This document shows, in pieces, positions 55,351-64,000 of a stretch of 64,000 nt of DNA. Each line of letters opens with the position of its first letter. Position 1 is the stretch's first letter. Below the pieces are notes generated by a model, which had not been told where the DNA came from, ran no database searches, and was given only the letters and a program-made list of their open reading frames with translations. Source of the DNA: Acheta domesticus (Eukaryota > Arthropoda > Insecta > Orthoptera > Gryllidae); assembly GCA_031308135.1 (NCBI GenBank), contig JAHLJT010003656.1, positions 48,272,335-48,336,334 of the forward strand, written 5' to 3'. The translations under genes and the position numbers were made by a program.

Positions 55351-56269
55351 ATTGTCACTCACTGTGCTTTATTCATTAATGGCATTTTGCAAACTTTTGG
55401 GCATCATTAACCCTTTACATGATGGTAAATAACCAGCTGACGCTGCTCAAAGTTGGTGTTCATTCCTCAACTATTCATTCCGCTTAAATGTTCAGGTTCC
55501 CACGTATCTGGTTCGTCAACTGAAAGGTGACCATGGTTTGTTTTATTTTTGGTGATAGGTAAAGTTATACATTTCCTTTCGATATGCACAGTCAGTAAAA
55601 ATATGCAATTGCATGACATTCCGCGGTATAATAACAAGAAGAAGAAGAAGAAGAAGAAAATTCATAACAATAAAACACAACACACTCGCCAATAAAAACA
55701 CTAAATTAATAACTTGTATATATTAGGTCTTATAATTTGAAATAAAATGCATTTTAAATGAGTAAAATCTAGAGTAAGTAAATATTGTGCATTTTAAATA
55801 AAGATAACCATATGAACCCATTGCAGTCCCATTTTTAAACTTGCACCATCTGTTTGGATATATACAAGGATTATTATAGATTTTTTTCAATTTTTTTGAA
55901 GATGAGCATTTTGAAAAAACTCAAAATCAAAATTTTAAATTCAGATTTGAAAAACTTTTTGAACGCAACCCCTATTGAGTTGCATATCATATAAAAGGCC
56001 ATGAAGAAAGCTGCAAAATGACACATGTTTCAGCTCTCTATCTTAATTTGGTGAGGTTCTACATAAATTTAAAATTTTCGGGAAGCCAATTTTGCAAACT
56101 TTTACATGGCTGTATTTCAGAAACGGGTGGATATATTTTACTCAAAATTGGTAGTTTTCTTATTCTGCATGCATACTACCTATGTGTCAAATTTCATCTA
56201 AATCTAAAATGGTGAGGTAAAATTTTAATTAAAACTGTGTTGATTTAATATGGAATGACCCGCACCCAA

Positions 56270-57490
56270 AATTTTCAAACTGATTTTGCACCTACTTCCA
56301 CTGTGTGATTACATGACTTATCTCGATTATATTTTCATTCAGTTTGCCATAATTCCTATATAAAAATAGATAGTTTTGTTATATTTTATTGGTAGTAAAT
56401 TATGAAATGTCGTGTACTAAGCGATACTCATTTCTGTAGGAAGAGTCTTGCACCTCCAAGTACCCATTTCTGCATCAACCAGCTCCATCTTTTTTTGTCT
56501 AGTTCCCCTCGATCAAATGCTGAGATTATGTTTTGAATTCTGGACATAAATATCGCATCACTACCCGCATGTTTTATGGAACTCGCTTTTGTTTGTTATA
56601 GTAGTGTTTTGTTTGTTGCAATAGAACCGACAGAGTACGTTCATATTTTGTTACCAACATTGTGGAAAAAATCTGTAGTTTATTTTCCTATTCAAATAAG
56701 CTTTCCCATTATTCAGGAGCGAACATTTTTAGTTTTCAAATATTGTTGTGCAAGCTTTGTTGTTATATTTATTCACCACTCAACTATGAATAGTAAAGGG
56801 GTGGAATATGGATTCTGGTTCTCACAAAATGTTATAACAGAAACACATATGTTGAAAAAATAAAAAGTGTACTTCATATTAGAGCTTTTTCAATTTAATG
56901 TTAACTAGTTGTGATACAAAAACTACATTGACGGAATCTTGTTGTGGGGACTTATCCAATATTTGCTGTTGTTTGGATGTAAAATGAAAAAAGGTAAGGA
57001 CACATTCTTCAAACAGCTTTTATAATCAGGGAATGTAAAATACGACTTTTTACATTTTTGGGTCAAGGAAAGTATTGTTTAAAAATGGCAAAATATGCTA
57101 TAAATTGTAATCTAAAATAGAAATCATAAATACCCTCAATCAATCGTTGGACAATTTGTGCTTTGGACGGGTTGTTTTGATACAGTTCAAATAAGAGTAG
57201 AAGGTAGCATTGATATTCAGAAGCACAGCACTGCTAAACTATTTGTCTTTGTATATATAATTTAGTAACCGAATGTTTTGACAAAGAATACTTACATGGC
57301 AGGTCGTGAGTAAGCGCACTTCTATCTCGTTCTGAACTTTGAAACAACGCATTTTCTGGAACTGAATGTTTGCGTCAGTAATATAATCAAGTTCCTTACA
57401 TTATCGGTGTTTCAAATAACAGAAGGGACCACAGATCGTTAGAACAGTTGAACGCCGACTAATGGCTAATGAAATTTGAAAGTGGGCGCT
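56270..57490. other. No gene seen
   Basis: AT-rich; a 95-codon + frame (56576-56863) has no recognised domain. Confidence 0.4.
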
Positions 57491-57895
57491 ACGCTGCCCC
57501 TTGGCCATCGGTGGGTTAATGGCCCCTAACCATTTGACTGGGCATCTAACGTGTCACTTTACTGAGTTGCAGTTGAAACCGTCTCTCACCACATCAAACT
57601 TTCGAACTGTATTGAAAGCAGTCACTTCCGCGATGGCAAATCTACTGAATGTATTTGGATACACCCAGCTGGAAGTGCTGCGGAGGAAACGGGAAGGCGA
57701 AAAAATGCGTTTTCGACTTCGCTGGGGCTTCGTGTTTGTCACTGGGATCCCGCTTTCCAAAGTGCTTTCTATCGACCCGGACAATCGATATATTTTTTTC
57801 ACGACATCGATAAGCACTCAAAGGCCTCACAAGGGTCTGTGTGTTATTTTGATGAACCAACTACGGAACTTCTTAATAAGAAATAAGTGAGATGA
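57490..57895. other. Open frame of 129 codons without recognised domain
   Basis: The + frame 57501-57890 is the longest non-repetitive one in the right third of the window, but overlapping minus frames of 87 and 72 codons are also open. Composition is ordinary, no motif is recognised and there are no splice signals I trust. It could be a mobile-element relic or chance. Confidence 0.25.
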
Positions 57896-57963
57896 GTAGA
57901 AAAAAGAGGAAACTAAAGAGTATCACGATGAGGTTGTATTGATGCAATTTAGAAGGGAAAGAA

Positions 57964-58050
57964 GTTATGAATACATCCATTAGAAAAGGTATCGTTATAT
58001 GAAAGGCAATGAATACATCCATTACAAAAGGTATCGTTATATGAAAGGCA
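57964..58050. repeat. Tandem duplication of ~42 bp
   Basis: GAATACATCCATTAGAAAAG then GTATCGTTATATGAAAGGCA is repeated once with one substitution. The duplication is recent. Confidence 0.95.
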
Positions 58051-59445
58051 ATGTGTTCAAGGACGAGGAAGAAAATAAAAGTACTGATGTGTACTTCAAG
58101 ATATTTTATAGCAAGCATCTCAAAAAAGTAATGTATATTAAGGAAATATTACCTCCGCTACAATGAAACATCTGAGGATGATCCATTAAAAGAGAAATAT
58201 ACATTTACATAGAAAGCAATTTACATTTTTTCTCAACTCTGTGAATGGAAGATTGCCCATCGCGAAGATGTGATGTCAGATACAGTCTTTAATGCGCGAA
58301 AAATGAAGACAAAATATTATCCATATTTTACTGAAAGAGAAGAGAGATGGAGAAGACCACTGAATCAAGCGTAAATCTTCACATCAAATTGCAATCCTCG
58401 ATGGTCGGCCGTAACAAAACTGTGATTGCAATCGGAAAAATGCGACCATTCATCCCCAACTCGAACCAGACGCATTATTTATTACGCTCCAATTATCGGT
58501 TCATAAATTTTATTGCGTTATACATGTGCTGCAGCTTCAGGAAGGAACAGTGCCGATGAACTGAATTTCACTGCACGGTTTCTGATACAAAACGCCGTTG
58601 CAAATGCGTTAATCAGCAGTTATTCAATAGAGACTCCATTTAAATATGTTCGAGATAATATTTTATTTTGGAACGTATATTGTTCGTCATCATTCACAAT
58701 CCACAATAATTTACGTGAATGTATTTGATGCCCGAGATCGTCATGACTGTGCTACTTCCCTTGGCGTATTTGCGTTTCAGTACTTGCTACACCTACATGA
58801 TAGTTGATACCTTAAAAATAGTGTAGGCGATTCTTATGTAGACTGACACTGGAGTAAGATGATATCTTAAATATAATTCGATGCAATAATTGAAATCGTT
58901 TGGAAACAACAATGCAATCTCGTGGAAACTATTGTATTTTGGAAAGTCTGACAGTTTAAATGAATTCAATACTGTTTACGAATTGTTTCTGTTAAATAAC
59001 AGAACATGAACAAGTTCAGTAGAAAAACGTAGTTACCTTAACGCAATGAAAAATTATCTTTAAAAGCGAGAAGTTAGGTCACGCCGTCCAAGGAGTTATA
59101 TTTGAAAACTCAGGGTTGGAAAATGGGACACTTCAAATTATAACAAACGAAGTGGATTTCTGAATGATGAAACATTAAATTATTATTTCTTCGAAACATA
59201 TCATGCTAACAGCTCAATATGGAAGTTTTCATCATAGTCATTTCTACAGAGTTACAAAACATCACTATTCATAAAAGAATGAAGATAGAAGACTGATTTA
59301 GGGATTTCATGAGAAACCTTTAATACACTAAATACGAAAAACCTTTAATACATTCTGTAAGTTTGATACCGCTAGTAGTCAATTACCGCCAGTCATGAAT
59401 AAAACAGATTGGGGAAAAAAATAGAAGTTTGAAGACGGTAATATA
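58050..59445. other. No gene seen
   Basis: AT-rich; frames of about 70 codons only. Confidence 0.45.
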
Positions 59446-59447
59446 AT

Positions 59448-60210
59448 AGTACATTATGAAACGATGATGTAATGATGGGTATTAATACACGAGTGTGATA
59501 TTACGATACGAGCGAGGTACGAGCGAGTATCGTAAACTTTACACGAGTGTATTAATACCCATTACATCGAGTTTCATACGGTACTTTTTCTACGACTTAT
59601 GGTAACTTTTATAAGTTAAACTTCTCCACTGAATCGTTTCCTGGCAGTTGACATGAGAAACCTCACTACCTCACTACCCTCAATACGACTTCCGTATTTT
59701 CGCATTTGCTTTCATTTCTGGAAACGTCAACACCATCAGAAAGAACCATCATTCACTAAATATTTTAAACTAAAGAATTGGCCGGTTTTTTAAGGACAAC
59801 CACACAGAAGCAGCAAATAACACAAAATGATTTGCGTTCAGATATTAACCTCACTGAAAGTTCTCTTCAATGACAACCACTGCGCTAGTCAAATAGGATA
59901 AAAGTGAAATGACGAACCAATTTATTTTTAATAGTATTTCACGTAAAAATTACTACTAATAAAATAAAATTAAAACTGAGAAGCTTAATATAATATTAAA
60001 TGCAATTTTAATATACACACTCGAACGAAACATTTACTGCAACAATTCTCAACGATTAATGAAGTGACAATACTTGCTTTGTAAGTGTCTCTGTGATTGG
60101 CCAAGAACCTGTATCATAATGAAATCTGTATCGAAATGACCATCATTATGCAACTGGTTGCAGCCATCCAAAGACAGCGTTATACAATTGGAGTAGAAAA
60201 AAACAGATAG
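59448..60210. repeat. Hairpin repeat family F, copy 2 (3' half)
   Basis: Hairpin B (59448-59596) pairs ATGAAACGATGATGTAATG with CATTACATCGAGTTTCAT and GGGTATTAATACAC with GTGTATTAATACCC, around TACGATACGAGCGAGGTACG. The following 600 bp (CTGCGCTAGTCAAATAGGAT, AAAATTACTACTAATAA, GTGATTGGCCAAGAACCTG, TTGCAGCCATC) matches 61725-62045. The 5' half present in copies 1 and 3 is missing. Confidence 0.85.
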
Positions 60211-60279
60211 TTACAACACACATTATAATCGCGAACAATTCGCTACGGTGCATCCTAGACCTCTGAAACTCGGTTTCCG

Positions 60280-60435
60280 TGTCCCTTTAGAGAGAGACAG
60301 GTGAGTTATGCCGGGCCACGAGTATTCGGGAAGGGTAGGAACAGGTGGTGTTTTTGGGGACAGATGAGTGACAAGTGGGGACAGCTTAGGTGAAATGGGG
60401 ACAGGTGGAGGTCGAGTAACAACTCTTAAGCAGTA
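60280..60435. repeat. Short GGGGACAGGTGA-type minisatellite
   Basis: ACAGGTGAG, ACAGGTGGTG, GGGGACAGATGAGTG, GGGGACAGCTTAGGTGAAAT and GGGGACAGGTGGAG follow at about 25-40 bp spacing. An overlapping 98-codon minus frame is proline-rich because of it. Confidence 0.6.
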
Positions 60436-60950
60436 TTGTGCAACTACACTGTAGCTGGTCTGGGGATCGATCAAAAGAATGCAGTCGACGTTTTTGTAAT
60501 AAAAAATCGAAGACAGCATTTGTTTATTTTGAAAATTGACTGGTTTTAAATGTTTAATGAGTCAATATGAACGCAATGTTTAGCAATCGTTTGAAGTATG
60601 TATTCCTTAAAAAAAAAATTAATTGATTATAATTATGCATTGCGATTCCTTAGTAAGTATTTCCTATTCCAACAAAAATATGTCCAAATGTTGGTAACTT
60701 AAAACAATTCAGTTTCATTTTTAGAATTATACCTACCTTTGTTTCCCAGTAATAATGTTTGTTTATATTCAGAGTTTGTGAACATTATTTACATCATTTG
60801 TCTTACAGATTAATTACTGAAATAAAACAATATTTTGGGCACATTTCCATTATCCATTCAGTGTGTGTACTTTTCTGTTGTGACGTCTCTATCTGTCGTG
60901 CGATGTGTTCGTAAGGTCTCAGATAATTCTCTTCTTGCAACTCAACTCAG
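60435..60950. other. No gene seen
   Basis: AT-rich sequence between family F copies. Confidence 0.45.
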
Positions 60951-60952
60951 AA

Positions 60953-62045
60953 TAGAATAGTATTTTCTTCAACGAGCGTAGAATGATAGATTTTATTCAC
61001 GAGTTGATGTTAACAACATGAGCGCCGTAGGAGAGTGTCGGAATTTCCACGAGTGAATAATGGCCATTCTTCGCGAGTAGAAGACTGTACTTTCTCTAAG
61101 ACTTTGAAATTAGTGTTTTAAAAATATTAAATGGACGCCTTAACCTTAAATAACGGCTACAGAACAATCAGTGTACTCTGACTCTAACAAATAACAACTC
61201 GCATACTGTTTCGTGGTTCACCTGCCGCACGACAGTTGCAACCTGCCGCGGTAGAACACGCAGCGCCTCTGTAGGCGACTGCAAGAACCCTCTATGTGTA
61301 TAATGACCTAAGACTAATGTGATAGGTCGACAGCCGTGCGAGAAAAGTATTCTCGCACGGCTTGTGGAATCGGCATCATTACTGCATCTTATAACGTGGA
61401 AAAATGTATACATTCTGGAGTAGTCGTAGAGAATAGTACATTATGAAACGACGATGTAATGATGGGTATTAATACACGAGTGTGATATTGCGATACGGAT
61501 GAGGAATGAGCGAGTATCATAAACTTCACACGAGTGTATTAATACCTATTACATCGAGTTTCATATGGTCCTTTTTCTACGAGTTTTATAAGTTAAACTT
61601 TTACATTGAATCGTTTCGTGGCCGTTGACACAAAGAATTCACCCAAGGTCACCCAGCGGACGCTCCCTAACCAACCCTCGCATTTTGCCACAGGTGGCTC
61701 TGGCTACCAGTCCGCCTGCGAGGGAGTACTGCGCTAGTCAAATAGGATCAAAGTGAAAATACGATCCAATTTTTTAAAATAATATTCCACGAAAAATTAC
61801 TACTAATAATAGAAATAGAAACTGACAAGCATAATATAATATCAAATGTAATTTTAATGTACACAAGCGAACGAAACATGTACTAGAACTATTCTCAATG
61901 CTTAATTAAGTGTCAATACTTGTTTGGTAAACTTTACTGTGATTGGTCAAGAACCTGAAACATAATTAAAAATGTATCGAAATAAGTATCATTATGCAAC
62001 TGATTGCAGCCATCAAATGACGGCATTATACAATGATGGTAGAAA
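60953..62045. repeat. Hairpin repeat family F, copy 3 (most complete)
   Basis: Hairpin A (60953-61105), about 300 bp of middle sequence shared with copy 1 (GAATCGGCATCATTACTGC, AATGTATACATT), and hairpin B (61422-61585) appear in series. Hairpin B begins AGTCGTAGA and ends TCTACGAGT. The distal 450 bp is shared with copy 2. A further local stem, TCTCGCACGGCT/AGCCGTGCGAGA, lies at 61334-61363. No coding potential is supported. Confidence 0.85.
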
Positions 62046-62059
62046 AAAATAATTCTTAA

Positions 62060-62350
62060 AGGCGCGTAGTGGGAGTGAGAGTCGAAAACCCGGATTGCAT
62101 TTTCGAGGGCGGAGAAGGAAGAAAGAAAGGGAGAGGGTGGTTTCCTTTGCGGCGGACGCTCGCAATCAGGTGCGAGGCGGCGCCGGAGAATCGAACGAGA
62201 GGCACCAGAAGCTTCCGTTTCCGGTGGCGGAATTTATCGAGGACAGAAGGCGCGGGGCTTTGCATTCCGCGAAAAGGAATTACTCCGTCACTTGGGATTG
62301 CGCCGCGAGTCTAAATCGAAAGCGATGGCCTTCGGAGAGCTAGGGAGCGC
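62060..62350. other. CpG-rich island
   Basis: CpG-dense, purine-rich DNA starts soon after family F copy 3. Two overlapping 81-82 codon + frames are arginine-rich without a domain. The right edge of the island is the start of the triplicated unit. Confidence 0.4.
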
Positions 62351-63080
62351 GAAAGACGACCGCTTCGTTAGCGACTGAAATGACGAGCATCTGGAGATGG
62401 AAGGCGGCGGTGAACGAGTTTGGTTCTCAACGCTGGAGGTAGGAAAAATCAAGACACGCCAAAAATACGCGAATACGTCATCAATAAAACAGTTTATTCA
62501 TTTTGTACTAAACGATGGACCGAATCGTAATACGGTTAGACTTTACATTCTGTAAGCTATTTCTTGTAGTAACAAAGAACTGTAAGGATCAGGTATGAGA
62601 AAAAGTTCTAGGTAGCGCGGGCGGCAGCGCGAAAGACGACCGCTTCGTTAGCGACTGGAATGACGAGCATCTGGAGATGGAAGGCGGCGGTGAACGAGTT
62701 TGGTTCTCAACGCTGGAGGTAGGAAAAATCAAGACACGCCAAAAATACGCGAAAACGTTGTCATCAATAATAGTTCATTCATTTAATACTAAACGAATGA
62801 CCGAATGGTAATACGGTTAGACGTTACATACTGTAAGCTATTTCTTGTAATAACAAAGAACTGATATTACAGTTCAGGATCAGTACAGGATCAGGTATGA
62901 GAAAAAGTTCTAGGTAGCGCGGGTGGCAGCGCGAAAGACGACCGCTTCGTTAGCAACTGAAATGACGAGCATCTGGATAGTGAAGTCGGCGGTTGAAGTT
63001 GGTTCTCAACACTCGAGGTAGGAAAAACGAAGACACACGCCAAAAATACGCGAAAACATTGTCATCTATAATACAGTTTA
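62346..63080. repeat. Three tandem units of ~280-300 bp
   Basis: GCGCGAAAGACGACCGCTTC begins units at about 62348, 62628 and 62930. Each has a GC-rich 110 bp block (ATGACGAGCATCTGG, GGTTCTCAACGCTGGAGGTA, CGCCAAAAATACGCGAA). An AT-rich 170 bp block follows (ATACGGTTAGAC, GTAAGCTATTTCTTGTA, ATGAGAAAAAGTTCTAGG). Units 1 and 2 are closest; unit 3 is more diverged and truncated. A 21-codon frame starting ATGACGAGC stays open in all three to a TAG inside GGAGGTAGG or CGAGGTAGG. Confidence 0.93.
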
Positions 63081-63149
63081 TTGATTTGATATTAAGTTTA
63101 CTTTAATACCGACTTACTGATTTAATACTGACTTAACTGATTCAATAAT

Positions 63150-63358
63150 GACTTCTTCATTCATCCGCTAATAATTAAAGTAATCTGTAGGATCCGAACT
63201 TAACTCCTTTAGTAATTTTGAATGAGTGTATTTATTTCTCTTTGTAAGCCAATCTTTACACCAGGCTTTGTGTATTCGCTTCTTTTTACATTTTATGGCC
63301 ATTAGAAAACCGACAAGAGCGATCACGTCGTCTTCTTGTTGGCACCCCATCACTCGAC
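63150..63358 (-). pseudogene. PIF/Harbinger-type transposase N-terminal fragment
   Basis: The minus frame 63353-63168 ends KKKRIHKAWCKDWLTKRNKY, THSKLLKELSSDPTDYFNY, stop, RMNEEV. The pattern of basic KRR-x-W-x-x-x-W-L-x-x-R, then H-x-x-LL-x-EL, then D-x-x-x-Y-x-N-Y-L-R-M is what I know from the start of Harbinger/HARBI1-type nucleases. A stop sits where L is expected. Nothing of the catalytic domain follows. Confidence 0.6.
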
Positions 63359-63439
63359 GTGTTAAAATCGTCCTGTTTACAGTCGCGTACGTGTGCTCTA
63401 GCCTGCGCAGGTATACCGTAACGTGTATGCTACAGTAGG

Positions 63440-64000
63440 CCTTACAATCCTCGGGCGTGCTGCTCCGTCATACACACGTGTTTTCCTGATGTCCACAATG
63501 CCCTTTGAACTTTAACTGGTGGAGTTTATGAAGTTGTACCTACGTTGTAATTCATGAGATGTATGAGCTCACGTCCTTCATGGAAGAGAGGCAGTTTTTT
63601 TATCTGTTGGGTGTAACTACTAACCATTCTAAATATGTGCGTGACCATCTAAATAACGTGCGTTGCACGTACGTTTAGACATTTTATGGACTGTAAGTCT
63701 GTCATTTCTTTTTGCTAATTATTTGTCTACTGATCTTGTCACTGTGTTTTCTATTGAATTGTGAACGCTTCTAGTCGTAATTAAAATTTGATTTACGGTC
63801 ACTTAACGTCATTACCAAGTGAAGTATCCCACAACATGTTTTTCAATGCTACTTTAAGCATTTCTCATGTTTAAGTGCGTTTCTAGCAAGTTCATTGATG
63901 CTTCACTCATTTGTGAGTTGTGGTTTGCTGCAATTGCTATAAAATATTATATAACGCAACCTTCCCAAGAGTATTTAGTAATGCTTGTGCCTAGATTTAA
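63440..64000. other. No gene seen
   Basis: AT-rich end of the window; no supported feature. Confidence 0.5.

Larger units (their letters stand above)
54232..56264 (-). mobile_element. Long-arm foldback transposon derived from a Tc1-like element
   Basis: Two arms of about 730 bp (54232-54961 and 55536-56264) are inverted copies of one another. The tips are GGGTCATTCCATATTAAATC on the left and its complement on the right. Corresponding internal landmarks include ACCCGTTTCTGAAATACAGC, AGGGGTTGCGTTCAAAAAG, AGATGGTGCAAGTTTAAAAA and TTCCGCGGT. The 574 bp centre encodes only a broken N-terminal transposase segment. Arms this long are rare in Tc1/mariner elements but known in some (Tc3-type, several hundred bp). 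No target duplication was found. Confidence 0.88.

Noticed and set aside
54232..56264. Maverick/Polinton-type element, suggested by the long inverted repeats
   Set aside because: The whole structure is 2 kb, and its centre encodes a Tc1-like DNA-binding fragment. No polymerase B, integrase or capsid-type sequence is present.
57501..57890. 129-codon + frame as a small gene
   Set aside because: Overlapping open minus frames, no recognisable domain, and no promoter or splice context I trust. Kept only as an unassigned frame.
62346..63080. CRISPR-like array
   Set aside because: Only three units of ~290 bp with internal structure. Direct repeats of 24-40 bp with unique spacers are absent, and the window is eukaryotic.

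Overview
This 64 kb window looks like non-genic, repeat-dense chromosomal DNA from an animal, most probably an arthropod. The clues are an R1-type non-LTR retrotransposon fragment with its C-terminal CCHC knuckle (a clade concentrated in arthropods), other non-LTR lineages, Tc1/mariner and PIF/Harbinger relics, tRNA-derived SINEs, many hairpin or palindromic elements and long simple repeats. AT-rich DNA is broken by short, sharply bounded CpG-rich islands. I recognise no intact host protein-coding gene, no rRNA and no functional tRNA. Every convincing protein signal belongs to a mobile element, and nearly all carry stops or frameshifts. Coordinates of dispersed repeats were set by eye.

Layout. 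1-1.4 kb: G-rich repeat, a ~150 bp minisatellite and a CpG-rich flank. 1.5-7.4 kb: non-LTR tail relics, two SINE-A copies (one with a clean target duplication), and hairpin family F copy 1. 8.5-16.9 kb: a retrotransposon graveyard with an R1-clade fragment, a CR1/jockey-like LINE (copy 1), a nearly intact RT of another lineage, an R2-like fragment and LINE copy 2. 17.5-18.7 kb: a Tc1-like element with both ends and TA duplications. 20.6-21.2 kb: SINE-B and a CpG island. 21.9-27.4 kb: small duplications, two palindromes, LINE copy 3 abutting a second Tc1 relic, and repeat family E. 27.9-36.8 kb: pyrimidine-rich DNA, CpG islands, and a 2.35 kb CT-rich array of 18 and then 22 bp units. 37.7-44 kb: dispersed repeats, a 1 kb GT array, SINE-B copy 2 and a mariner-like relic. 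45.9-53.1 kb: more repeats, a Jockey fragment, SINE-A copy 4 and two CpG islands with homeodomain-like motifs. 54.2-56.3 kb: a foldback element with two ~730 bp inverted arms around a Tc1-like helix-turn-helix fragment. 59.4-62.1 kb: two more family F copies. 62.1-63.4 kb: a CpG island whose edge is tandemly triplicated, and a Harbinger fragment.

How the parts relate. Three copies of one LINE share a 3' end with a short hairpin whose stem bases change in a compensatory way, followed by AATAAA; this is the probable template-recognition structure. The two SINE families share a block that may reflect a common tail. The foldback at 54-56 kb looks like an internally deleted Tc1-superfamily transposon with very long inverted repeats. 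I did not find a convincing new defence, metabolic or other multi-gene system. The most unusual items are the long-arm foldback, the covarying LINE 3' hairpin, the serial-hairpin family F and the triplicated island edge.
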